Origin: Alphaproteobacteria bacterium
GTDB lineage: Bacteria; Pseudomonadota; Alphaproteobacteria; Micavibrionales; Micavibrionaceae
NCBI GenBank assembly: GCA_016699735.1
Contig: CP065008.1
Location: 248,001 to 312,000, forward strand
Length of the DNA: 64,000 nucleotides
Direction: 5' to 3'
The position numbers and the translations under genes are program-made. The notes beneath the pieces are model-generated. The model was not told the DNA's origin. It did not search any database and saw only the letters and a program-made list of their open reading frames with translations. Shown one piece after another: positions 42,601 through 50,712 of this stretch (position 1 is its first letter; each line of letters begins with the position of its first letter).

Positions 42601-43044
42601 ATGAAACTGAAAAAACTGAACCCTCTCAAGAGAAAACGCGCCAAACGGAACAAACTCAAACTGGGCGATGTAATATATGTTCCGCTCTTAGGAATCTGGC
42701 GACACTATGGGATTATCGTCAACGAATGTTCGTTCGGAAACCATACGGTCAGAACCGTGCATAGAAACACCGAAACCCCTCTCAATCAAAGCTATGATGA
42801 ATTCGCCAACGGCGAAAAAGTATACAGAATCTCCTACCCCTCAAATAAACAAAGGGAAGAAGCCGTCCGCAAAGCGCTGTCCGAAAACGAATTCGACTAT
42901 CACCTGCTGTTTAATAATTGCGAGAACTTCGTAAGACGGGCACACGGGCTAAAAAATGTGAGCCTTCAGGTCTTGGCCGGGACGGGGCTAGTTTCGGCAA
43001 CATTAATTTTGGCACTACTAAGGAAAAGATTTCCCTCAATTTAA
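42601..43044 (+). CDS. LRAT-domain protein with C-terminal membrane anchor
   Basis: A 147-residue protein of the LRAT/NlpC-P60 superfamily: LKLGDVIYVPLLGIWRHYGIIV with catalytic His35, and FNNCENFV with catalytic Cys107 (the N-C-E-x-F signature). A membrane helix follows near residues 122-140. LRAT-like enzymes are thiol acyltransferases or phospholipases acting at membranes. The N-terminus is Lys/Arg-rich, consistent with membrane contact. Bacterial members are scattered and mostly uncharacterised. It is convergent with the Sel1-like gene, with a 2-base gap. Confidence 0.8.
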   Translation: MKLKKLNPLKRKRAKRNKLKLGDVIYVPLLGIWRHYGIIVNECSFGNHTVRTVHRNTETPLNQSYDEFANGEKVYRISYPSNKQREEAVRKALSENEFDYHLLFNNCENFVRRAHGLKNVSLQVLAGTGLVSATLILALLRKRFPSI

Positions 43045-43046
43045 AA

Positions 43047-43568
43047 TCATTTCGGGGGCTTCTTATCCGAAGAAAATTCTGCAGCTTTCTTTTTCTGATA
43101 TTCCTCAAGCAACTCGCTGGCAGGCTTATATCCAAGCTCTGAAGAAAATTTTAGCCAGAGAATACAATCTTCATAAGATAAATCCCCCCACTCACCTGAA
43201 AAACAGCCCTTTCCAGCCCTGAATTCATTGCTGCCTTTGATGCAACCAGAAATCCCTTCACAGGAAAACCACTGCGTTGCAAGCATTTTGTCTCTGCTGG
43301 TGCCGACCCCAAAGGCTGTCATAGACCCTATGATAAACCTAGCCTCACTATCCCCGCTCATCGCAAACGGCATGATCTCACGATACGCAGTTGAATAGTC
43401 TTTGTTATGAAAATAACTAAAGGCGTCGTTTTTTCTTCGAAGAGTTATGACATAATCCATTGCACCCCATAAAAAGTACGGCACAAAAACAAGGCCAAGA
43501 AACAGAATGATGACGTTCTTTTTTAGAAAGCCGGAAGGAATCTTGTGATGTTTGGTAGCAGGATTCAT
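43047..43568 (-). CDS. Membrane-anchored Sel1-repeat-like protein
   Basis: A 173-residue protein with an N-terminal membrane helix (about 19-38) followed by two or three helical repeats of the Sel1/TPR type. These are FSYFHNKDYSTAYREIMPFAMSGDSEARFIIGSMTAFGVGTSRDKMLA and ILWLKFSSELGYKPASELLEEY. The three cysteines (CEGISGC, GKGC and EDC region) could form disulfides if the domain is periplasmic. Sel1 proteins are scaffolds; the partner is unknown. Confidence 0.7.
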   Translation of the reverse strand: MNPATKHHKIPSGFLKKNVIILFLGLVFVPYFLWGAMDYVITLRRKNDAFSYFHNKDYSTAYREIMPFAMSGDSEARFIIGSMTAFGVGTSRDKMLATQWFSCEGISGCIKGSNEFRAGKGCFSGEWGDLSYEDCILWLKFSSELGYKPASELLEEYQKKKAAEFSSDKKPPK

Positions 43569-43650
43569 AACAACTGATTATTACATAATAAAAGTCCGAA
43601 ACTATATTAACAAATTACAACATATTACCCAACACTCAAGAAAAAATATC

Positions 43651-43683
43651 AAAAAGCGGACCCCCTCATACAGGGAATCCGCT
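43651..43683 (-). terminator. Rho-independent terminator of ompW
   Basis: On the minus strand AGCGGATTCCCT pairs with AGGGGGTCCGCT (one mismatch region), followed by TTTTT (fwd A run 43651-43655). It is 28 bases past the ompW stop. Confidence 0.8.
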
Positions 43684-43710
43684 CATAAAGTAACTTTAAA
43701 AAAAACCAGA

Positions 43711-44346
43711 CTAGAACCGATAAGAAACCCCGGCCCCGACAATCCACGGATCCATATCGACATCGGCCTGAATAGCCCCGTTGTTCAGGGAGGCATCAAC
43801 ATCGAGCCAAAGCTTCTTGACATCTAGGTTAACGCCCCAATGCTCGTTGACCCAGAAATCCGCCCCGGCCTGCAAACCATACCCGAAGCCGTTATCGACC
43901 TTAAGATCGGTAAATCCTGTGGCCGCATCCTCAGAATAAAAGACCGAATAATTCACACCGGCCCCGACATAAGGGCTGAATTGCTTATCGGGGGTAAAGT
44001 GGTATTGGAGCATAAGGGTCGGAGGAAGAACCCATGCATCGCCCAACGCCACATTCCCTGTATATTCAAGATCATGCTTGGAAGTTGCCGCGATCAGCTC
44101 AGCAGCGATATTCTGTGTAAAGAAGTAGGAAACATCAACCTCAGGGGTAATCGCATAATCGGCGTCGACTTCGCCCCCGATATTAACACTGGAATCCACA
44201 TCGGGAATGACGTCAATCGCACGGACACGGACCTGAAACCGTTCCTTGGACCACGGACCGCCAAGATCCTTTGCAAAAACAGGCGTTGCGAAAGCGGCAA
44301 CCGAAACGGCGGCAGCAAGACTGAGAGCAAGAGCTTTATTAAACAT
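43711..44346 (-). CDS. ompW: OmpW-family outer-membrane protein
   Basis: A 211-residue eight-stranded barrel with a signal peptide (MFNKALALSLAAAVSVAAFATPVFA), followed by KERFQVRVRAIDVIPD, TPEVDVSYFFTQNIAAELIAAT and the C-terminal IVGAGVSYRF aromatic end. OmpW forms a hydrophobic channel for small molecules and in E. coli is induced by FNR without oxygen. The ATG at 44346 is set by AAGGA 8 bases upstream. A FNR-type box and a correctly placed -10 lie upstream here too. Confidence 0.93.
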   Translation of the reverse strand: MFNKALALSLAAAVSVAAFATPVFAKDLGGPWSKERFQVRVRAIDVIPDVDSSVNIGGEVDADYAITPEVDVSYFFTQNIAAELIAATSKHDLEYTGNVALGDAWVLPPTLMLQYHFTPDKQFSPYVGAGVNYSVFYSEDAATGFTDLKVDNGFGYGLQAGADFWVNEHWGVNLDVKKLWLDVDASLNNGAIQADVDMDPWIVGAGVSYRF

Positions 44347-44420
44347 AACCATTATCCTTTTCTGATCAAAGGCTGTTTCTAACCTTGCCGGAAATATGAT
44401 CGAAAAGGCGTGGTAAGGAA

Positions 44421-44434
44421 TTGATTTTCGTCAA
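44421..44434 (-). promoter_or_regulatory. FNR-type box upstream of ompW
   Basis: TTGAT-TTTC-GTCAA, one mismatch from TTGAT-N4-ATCAA. Its centre (44427.5) is 29.5 bases from the first base of a minus-strand CATATT -10 element (44398), exactly class II spacing. The ompW start codon follows 40 bases after the predicted transcription start. Confidence 0.7.
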
Positions 44435-44439
44435 AAAAT

Positions 44440-44631
44440 CTATTGTTTTTCAGATTTCACAGAATTTTTTTCAGGCATCTTTTGAGGCCCGCCATCGTCA
44501 TCCATCAGGATACGGATGGCTGCACCCTCAAGATCATCATATTGCCCGCTCTTGATGCTCCAGATAAACGCCCCAAGCCAGATCAGCCCCAGAAGAAGGG
44601 CAATAGGAATCAGATACATCAGAACGCTCAT
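44440..44631 (-). CDS. ccoS: cbb3 oxidase assembly protein CcoS
   Basis: A 63-residue single-helix protein (MSVLMYLIPIALLLGLIWLGAFIWSIKSGQYDDLEGAA), with the family's W-x2-K-SGQYDDLEG-x2-IL motif. It is needed for cofactor insertion into cbb3 oxidase. Its start overlaps the ccoI stop by 4 bases. Confidence 0.93.
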   Translation of the reverse strand: MSVLMYLIPIALLLGLIWLGAFIWSIKSGQYDDLEGAAIRILMDDDGGPQKMPEKNSVKSEKQ

Positions 44632-46799
44632 ATCCGTCCCCGCAGCCTGAACGAATTGGCAATGACAACGATCGAAGAACCGGACATGGCCAGCGCCGCC
44701 ACCATCGGCGTCACCATCCCGGCAAACCCCAGCGGGATCGCAATCGCATTATAAATCATGGCCAGAACAAAATTTTCCTTAACAAGCTTCTGGGAAAAAG
44801 CAGCTACACGGCGAGTTTCGCAAACGGGGCCAAGATTTTGTCCCATAAACACAATATCAGCGGCGCTTTGCGCCATATCCACGGCTGTTCCCGGCGCCAT
44901 AGAGACATCCGCGCCAGCGAGGACAGGAGCATCGTTTAGCCCGTCCCCGACCATCAGAACCTTATGTCCGCCTTTTTTATACCCCTCTAGAATGTCAAAC
45001 TTTTGCGGCGGTGTACGCTCGGCAAAAACATCCTCGGCCCCGATCCCCGCCTGCTGCGCGATATCAAGAGCCACATCACTCCGGTCTCCGGACAAGAGAA
45101 CAACCCTCAGGCCATCGTCCTTTAAATTCTGGATCGTGTGCCGCGCATCCTCGCGTAAACGGTCGCTGAAAGAAAAAACAACGGGCACTCGTCCCTCAAC
45201 CGCCAGCCACAACTCCGGCCCCTTGGCGGCAGGAGCGTCCACCGGGCCACACCATTTCCGGCTACCGATCTTGATGCTCTTGGCCTCATAAACCGCCGAA
45301 AGCCCCTCCCCCGGATGCTCCTGCACATCCGAAAATTTTAAAAGCCTTCCCTCATAAGCCTCCACCAAAGCTAGTGAGAGCGGATGACGGCTGTGAGACG
45401 CCAGGGAAGCCGCCAGCTTCATATCCTCCGGCGCGGCCTCCTTCTCCAGCTTGGGATGCCCCAAGGTTAAAGTGCCCGTCTTATCAAAAATAACCGTATC
45501 CGCCTTTGCCAGCCGCTCCAACGCATCGCCCGACTTAACCATAACATGAGCTTTCATCAAACGGCTGGTCGCCAGCACCTGCACGACAGGAACGGCAAGA
45601 CCCAAAGCACAGGGACAAGTGATAATCAAAACGGTCACGGCAATCATTAGCGCTTCCTGCCAGGCAATGCCGATCACCGCCCACCACAACAGGAAAGCCG
45701 AAGCAGCCAGAATATGCACGATGGGCGTATACATCTTGGCCACCCGGTCCGCCAGACGCACATAATGCGCCTGCCCCTGCTCCGCCTTTTCCATCAGCCG
45801 CACGATATCGGAAAGCAAAGAATCTTCGGCGGCTTTAGCGACACGTAACGTCACCGGGCCGGAGAGATTCATTGTCCCTGCATAAACATCCCCGCCAACA
45901 GGAACAAGACGCGGCAAGGTCTCCCCGGTCACCAGCGACGTATCGACCTCCGCAGCGCCGTCAAGCACCACCCCGTCGACCGGAAATTTTTCCCCGGCGG
46001 AAACCAGAACCACCATGTCTTCCTTTAAATCCCGAATAGGCACATTGCGCGTTTGCCCGCTTTCAACCACACGCGCAAAACCCGAAAGGGTGGACATCAG
46101 GTCGGTCGCCGCGCTCCGCGCATGACGCCGCGCCCGGAAATCGAGATACCGCCCGATCAGAAGGAAAAACAAAAGCATCACCGCTGAGTCGAAATAAACA
46201 TGCTCGGCATGGCGCAGAACTTCAAAGACGCTCATCACACAGGCCAGAATGACCCCGACCGAAATCGGCACATCCATATTGGTATGCCCATGGGATAAGG
46301 CCTTGAACGCAGAGCGAAAAAAGGGCCGACCGGAAAATATCACGGCGGGAATGGCAATAAGCGCCGAAACCCAATGCATAAAATCACGGGTCACCAGCCC
46401 CATCGTCTCGTTATCAGTCGTCCAGAGCGCAGAAGACAGCAGCATGATATTGCCCATCGCAAAACCGGCAACACCAAGGCAGATCAGAAGAGACTTCTCC
46501 TCCTCTGTCTCCTCCAGATGGGCGCGGGCATCAAAGGGCCGAACCTCGTAACCGAGTGTATTGACCAGCGCAACCAGCTCATTCCCACGCTGCGCGGGGC
46601 CGCGCCAGCGTATATTCAAACGCCGCGTGGAAAAATTCAGCCGCGCCCCCTCGATATCCGGCAGCGCGGAAAGCGAAGATTCGATTTTCTGGATGCATCC
46701 CGCGCAGTGAACACCGCTCACGATAACATCAAGTGAATACGAACCCTCGGGTGTCAGTCGCACCAGCGACTCATAACCGGAGAGAGGATCGCCGTTCAT
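44628..46799 (-). CDS. ccoI: Copper-transporting P-type ATPase CcoI/FixI
   Basis: A 723-residue P1B ATPase that supplies copper for the CcoN active site. In order: N-terminal HMA domain with GVHCAGC (about 28-34), phosphatase motif VTGETLPR, the copper-binding TCPCALG helix, phosphorylation site FDKTGTLTLGH and the GDGLND hinge. The ATG at 46799 is preferred; an upstream in-frame ATG at 46880 would overlap ccoH by 73 bases. It is encoded between ccoH and ccoS. Confidence 0.94.
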   Translation of the reverse strand: MNGDPLSGYESLVRLTPEGSYSLDVIVSGVHCAGCIQKIESSLSALPDIEGARLNFSTRRLNIRWRGPAQRGNELVALVNTLGYEVRPFDARAHLEETEEEKSLLICLGVAGFAMGNIMLLSSALWTTDNETMGLVTRDFMHWVSALIAIPAVIFSGRPFFRSAFKALSHGHTNMDVPISVGVILACVMSVFEVLRHAEHVYFDSAVMLLFFLLIGRYLDFRARRHARSAATDLMSTLSGFARVVESGQTRNVPIRDLKEDMVVLVSAGEKFPVDGVVLDGAAEVDTSLVTGETLPRLVPVGGDVYAGTMNLSGPVTLRVAKAAEDSLLSDIVRLMEKAEQGQAHYVRLADRVAKMYTPIVHILAASAFLLWWAVIGIAWQEALMIAVTVLIITCPCALGLAVPVVQVLATSRLMKAHVMVKSGDALERLAKADTVIFDKTGTLTLGHPKLEKEAAPEDMKLAASLASHSRHPLSLALVEAYEGRLLKFSDVQEHPGEGLSAVYEAKSIKIGSRKWCGPVDAPAAKGPELWLAVEGRVPVVFSFSDRLREDARHTIQNLKDDGLRVVLLSGDRSDVALDIAQQAGIGAEDVFAERTPPQKFDILEGYKKGGHKVLMVGDGLNDAPVLAGADVSMAPGTAVDMAQSAADIVFMGQNLGPVCETRRVAAFSQKLVKENFVLAMIYNAIAIPLGFAGMVTPMVAALAMSGSSIVVIANSFRLRGRI

Positions 46800-46807
46800 C
46801 GTAGAAT

Positions 46808-47284
46808 TTACTTCGTGACAAACCGATACGTTGTCCGATACGACTGCCCGTCCCATTGTGCCTCCATCTTCGCAGTCCATACGCCAGACAGGGGCGCATG
46901 GAGTTCGGCAGCATAGACGCCGCTGTCTATGGGCGTCAAAATAAGTTCGAAATCATACCCTGCCTGCACAGGCCGGATCATTTTTGCGGTCACTTTGGCC
47001 GCCTCAATGGGGTGTCCGTCCCTATCCTTTAATGAAAGTTTCAGCAAAGGCGCATCATAGGAAACCTCATGCTGAACGCCCAATTCCTTCTGCAAACGGC
47101 TTTCTTCCAACAAACTATCGTAAGCCAACCCCTTCTCATAGGCCTTGTCGGTCACAACTCCGGTTTGCGTAGTGATGGCGATATAAACAAAAATGGAATC
47201 TAAAATGATGAATACCGCAAAAAACAGAACAAAATACCAGGGAATCCATTTATCGCTCGGCCTCGGTCCGGTCTCCGGCTTCAT
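46808..47284 (-). CDS. ccoH: cbb3 assembly protein CcoH/FixH
   Basis: A 158-residue protein with one N-terminal membrane helix (WIPWYFVLFFAVFIILDSIFVYIAI) and a periplasmic immunoglobulin-like domain (LKLSLKDRDGHPIEAAKVTAKMIRP). CcoH associates with the cbb3 complex and stabilises it. Start at 47284 chosen over an upstream in-frame ATG that would overlap ccoG. Confidence 0.9.
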   Translation of the reverse strand: MKPETGPRPSDKWIPWYFVLFFAVFIILDSIFVYIAITTQTGVVTDKAYEKGLAYDSLLEESRLQKELGVQHEVSYDAPLLKLSLKDRDGHPIEAAKVTAKMIRPVQAGYDFELILTPIDSGVYAAELHAPLSGVWTAKMEAQWDGQSYRTTYRFVTK

Positions 47285-47294
47285 GGAATAAACC

Positions 47295-48713
47295 TCAGGG
47301 TCTCTCGCTGATAAAGACGCTCTCATAGGCATCCTGCACTCCTGTTTCGATATCCGTCAAGGTAAACACAACCGGACGGGCTTCCCCCGGCTTGACAGGG
47401 GCGCTGACGAAGAGATGATAGTCGCCGACACTATCCGCTTGAACGGGCAAAGAAACAGCACTTAACTCCCCTGCACCCTTGACCTCAATTTGCGTCTGCT
47501 CCAGGCCGGAAACACTAACCTTGAAGTTTTTGTCATCGTGCGTCTTGTTGAGAATCTTCAGCGTATATCCGTTACGGATCGTCCCGTCCGACAACTGAAC
47601 GAATAAGGGATTGCGGTCGTGCAGAACATGCAGCTCCAGAGGCGCCCGCATAATCAGCCCGTAAAGCATGATACCGCCCACAACGGCCAGAATGATGGAG
47701 TAATAAATCGTGCGCGGACGGATGATCCTGAATTTCTCCTCAATCCCCTGCGCCCTTAATTTGATATGCCGTTCCGTATCGTATCGGACGAGCCCTCGCG
47801 GCAGACCGACTTTATCCATAATGTTGTTGCACGCATCGACGCACAACCCGCAAGCAATGCATTCCATCTGCAGCCCGTCACGGATATCGATTCCCATCGG
47901 ACACACCTGAACGCACGCCGTACAGTCCACACAATGGCCGCGCCCGTCCCACGGATCGCCCTGCTTGTGCTTGCCACGCTTCTCGCCCCGCGCTTCGTCA
48001 TAGCCGATGATCAGGGTATTATCGTCAAACATCGCCGACTGGAACCGCGCATACGGACACATATAAATGCACACCTGCTCCCGCGCAAACCCGGCCATCA
48101 GATAGGTGCTGAAGGTCAGTCCGCCGATAAAGGCCAGAACGGTCGGAGAAACATTAAATTCAAAGAAACTCCAGACCAGTGTCGGCGCATCATTGAAATA
48201 AAGAACGAACGACCCCGCCGTACACCACGCAATCGCCAGCCAGCAAAAATGTGTCACGGCAAGCTTCCAGACTTTCTCCCAGTTCCACGGACCTTCCTGC
48301 AGCTTCTTGCGCTTGTTCCGGTCGCCCTGAACGATCCGCTCCACCCAGACAAACAAATCCGTCCAAACCGTCTGCGGACAGAAATACCCGCACCACACCC
48401 GCCCGAACAGGCTGGTTACAAAGAACAGGGCAATCGCGGCAAGGATAAGGATACCCGTCAGAAAATAGACTTCCTGCGGCCATATTTCGATAAAAAACCA
48501 GTAGGCGCGGCCATGAGAGAGATCGATCAGTATGGCCTGATCCGGAGCATTCGGCCCCCGATCCCAGCGTAGGAAGGGCGCCAGGTAATAGAGCCCTAGC
48601 GTTCCGACCATCGCGACCCATTTGAGCTTCCGATACCGTCCCCAAACCCGCTTGGGGTAAATCCGTTCCTGCTTAGCAAAAAACGTGATGGGCTGTTCGT
48701 TATTCTCCGTCAT
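47295..48713 (-). CDS. ccoG: cbb3 accessory ferredoxin-like protein CcoG/FixG
   Basis: A 472-residue membrane protein with five or so helices and two [4Fe-4S] motifs: CVDCTACVQVCPMGID, then MECIACGLCVDACN (about 270-310). A third cysteine group, GYFCPQTVW, sits near residue 110, and an Ig-like domain ends the protein. CcoG reduces Cu(II) for oxidase assembly. Overlaps the ccoP end by 14 bases. Confidence 0.95.
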   Translation of the reverse strand: MTENNEQPITFFAKQERIYPKRVWGRYRKLKWVAMVGTLGLYYLAPFLRWDRGPNAPDQAILIDLSHGRAYWFFIEIWPQEVYFLTGILILAAIALFFVTSLFGRVWCGYFCPQTVWTDLFVWVERIVQGDRNKRKKLQEGPWNWEKVWKLAVTHFCWLAIAWCTAGSFVLYFNDAPTLVWSFFEFNVSPTVLAFIGGLTFSTYLMAGFAREQVCIYMCPYARFQSAMFDDNTLIIGYDEARGEKRGKHKQGDPWDGRGHCVDCTACVQVCPMGIDIRDGLQMECIACGLCVDACNNIMDKVGLPRGLVRYDTERHIKLRAQGIEEKFRIIRPRTIYYSIILAVVGGIMLYGLIMRAPLELHVLHDRNPLFVQLSDGTIRNGYTLKILNKTHDDKNFKVSVSGLEQTQIEVKGAGELSAVSLPVQADSVGDYHLFVSAPVKPGEARPVVFTLTDIETGVQDAYESVFISERP

Positions 48714-49824
48714 GACCAGATGTTTCTGTGTTGTCGACCGCAGGCAAAGTCTCCATAGCTTTCACCGGATTAACTTCGGCCCCCTCGGAAGGTGCAACCT
48801 CAGTTTCTACCGGAACGGTCGGCGGCACAAGCTCGTTTTGACCCTGCTTTTCCGGTCCGGAAACCACAGGCTCTTCTTGCGGAACAGCCTCAGGAACTTC
48901 GACAGGTGCGGCTTGTACGGTCTTTCCGGTCTCCCCGCCGCCCAACTCGTGAACATAGACGGCAAGCTGCCTGATCGTATTCTCATCAAGCCGCCCGACC
49001 CAGTTCGGCATCATTCCGGCGCGGGCATAGAAGACCGTATTGAAGACGGATTCACGGTCACCGCCATAAAGCCAGATCGAGTCCACCAGATTCGGGGCGC
49101 CAAATTCACGCAATCCTTTTGCATCCTCGCCATGGCAGGAAGCGCAGTTCTGCTCGAAAATCCCCTGGGCTTCTGTGAAATCCTTACCCGCCGCGTTCTG
49201 AGGATCGGAAAGGCTCAGGACATAATCGACGACTTTCTCGATCTCCTCTTTGTTGAGCAGATCTTCGACTCCGAACGCAGGCATCTGTGATACACGTGTA
49301 TCATCATGCTTGGACCGGACACCAAACTGAATGGTCTGATAGATAGACTCGATATCCCCGCCCCACAGCCAGTCGTCATCATTCAGGTTGGGATAACCCT
49401 TCCCGCCCATGCCGCCGGTCCCGTGACAGGTCGCACAGTTATCCTTGAAGAAAGCCGAACCTCCGGCCATAGCAAAGGCATAAAGCTGCTCGTCCTCGAA
49501 AATTTCGTCGAAAGAAGCCTTCTCGAATTTCTCCAGATAGGCTTTCTGGCGGTCCACAATCTCCTGCTGCTCAGCAGCCAATTTCTTATACTGGGTCCAG
49601 CCGTAAGTGCCCTCGGTCGCACCGCTCAAAGTCGGCCAGGCCGGATAAACCACCCAATACCAGATCGACCAGATCACGCAGATATAAAACACCCACAACC
49701 ACCAGCGCGGCGCCGGATTATTTAACTCTTTAATTCCGTCCCAATCATGACCCGTCGTCTCCACTCCTGAAACGCTGTCGATCTCTTTTTTGGGTGGAGT
49801 GTGCCCTTTTTTTGCGTCACTCAT
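48700..49824 (-). CDS. ccoP: cbb3 oxidase diheme subunit CcoP
   Basis: A 374-residue diheme cytochrome c anchored by an N-terminal helix (WWLWVFYICVIWSIWYWVVYP). The heme c motifs are CATCHGTGG (about 136-144) and CASCHGEDA (about 220-228). A Pro/Glu/Val-rich tail of about 80 residues follows the second heme domain and is longer than in most CcoP proteins. AGGAG precedes the ATG at 49824, inside the end of ccoQ. Confidence 0.95.
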   Translation of the reverse strand: MSDAKKGHTPPKKEIDSVSGVETTGHDWDGIKELNNPAPRWWLWVFYICVIWSIWYWVVYPAWPTLSGATEGTYGWTQYKKLAAEQQEIVDRQKAYLEKFEKASFDEIFEDEQLYAFAMAGGSAFFKDNCATCHGTGGMGGKGYPNLNDDDWLWGGDIESIYQTIQFGVRSKHDDTRVSQMPAFGVEDLLNKEEIEKVVDYVLSLSDPQNAAGKDFTEAQGIFEQNCASCHGEDAKGLREFGAPNLVDSIWLYGGDRESVFNTVFYARAGMMPNWVGRLDENTIRQLAVYVHELGGGETGKTVQAAPVEVPEAVPQEEPVVSGPEKQGQNELVPPTVPVETEVAPSEGAEVNPVKAMETLPAVDNTETSGHDGE

Positions 49825-49972
49825 AATCGCTCTCCTTAAGGGGAATACCTGCATAATCTTGATAAGTTTTCTTCGAGCCGGGCCGGAAAACCCACAACGC
49901 CATCAGCACAAAGAAGCTAAAGAAAAACAAAAGTCCGATCAGTCCGGCGTTCTGTGCAAACCAGTCCATCAT
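49817..49972 (-). CDS. ccoQ: cbb3 oxidase subunit CcoQ
   Basis: A 51-residue single-helix protein: MMDWFAQNAGLIGLLFFFSF and then FVLMALWVFRPGSKKTYQDYAGIPL. The final motif (RPGSKKxYxDYAxIPL) is the CcoQ signature. Its ATG overlaps the ccoO stop (ATGA), with AGGAGG upstream. Its end overlaps ccoP by 8 bases. It stabilises the oxidase. Confidence 0.93.
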   Translation of the reverse strand: MMDWFAQNAGLIGLLFFFSFFVLMALWVFRPGSKKTYQDYAGIPLKESDYE

Positions 49973-50712
49973 GGCGCAGCCTCCTCAATCTCTTCGGTAG
50001 CGTTGAAATCAACCATGGTTCCGAGAACCTGCAGATAGGCCACCAGAGCGTCCATCTCGGAAATAAGGTTTGGTTGCCCGTCGAAATCCCGTGCATTGAC
50101 GCTCTCGCCGTAGCGGGCTGTCAAGCCGGACGTATCCATCTTGGCCTCTCCGGTCGCTTGGGCAACGGCGTCTTTCTCGGCGTTCTCGATCATCTCGTCC
50201 GTGTAGGGAACGCCAACAATCCTGAGCGTTTTCAGATGCTGGTCCAGATCGTCGATCTTCGCACCGGTACGGAGCAGGAAGCTGTAAGAGGGCATGATCG
50301 ACTCAGGCACAACATCACGAGGACGTTTAAGGTGCGCGGTATGCCAGTCATCGGAATACTTGCCGCCGACACGGGAAAGATCAGGTCCGGTCCGCTTCGA
50401 TCCCCACTGAAAGGGATGGTCGTACATGGACTCGGCCGCCAGAGAATAGTGTCCGTAACGGGCAACCTCATCCCGCAAGGGCCGGACTTGCTGCGAATGG
50501 CAATTATAACACCCCTCGCGGATATAGATATTATACCCGGCCAGTTCCAGCGGCGTATAAGGCCGCACACCTTTCACAGGCTCGATGACCGTCTCCATCC
50601 GGAACAAGGGGATGATTTCCACCAGCCCTCCGATCAGGACGACCACGACCACACAGACAAGAAGCAAAATGGAATTTTTTTCCAGTTTTTCGTGTTTTTT
50701 CAAAAAGCTCAT
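49969..50712 (-). CDS. ccoO: cbb3 oxidase monoheme subunit CcoO
   Basis: A 247-residue cytochrome c with an N-terminal helix and the heme motif GCYNCHSQQVRPLRDE (about 69-84), the axial Met in the ESIMPSYSFLL segment. It passes electrons from CcoP to CcoN. It overlaps ccoN by 4 bases. Confidence 0.96.
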   Translation of the reverse strand: MSFLKKHEKLEKNSILLLVCVVVVVLIGGLVEIIPLFRMETVIEPVKGVRPYTPLELAGYNIYIREGCYNCHSQQVRPLRDEVARYGHYSLAAESMYDHPFQWGSKRTGPDLSRVGGKYSDDWHTAHLKRPRDVVPESIMPSYSFLLRTGAKIDDLDQHLKTLRIVGVPYTDEMIENAEKDAVAQATGEAKMDTSGLTARYGESVNARDFDGQPNLISEMDALVAYLQVLGTMVDFNATEEIEEAAP

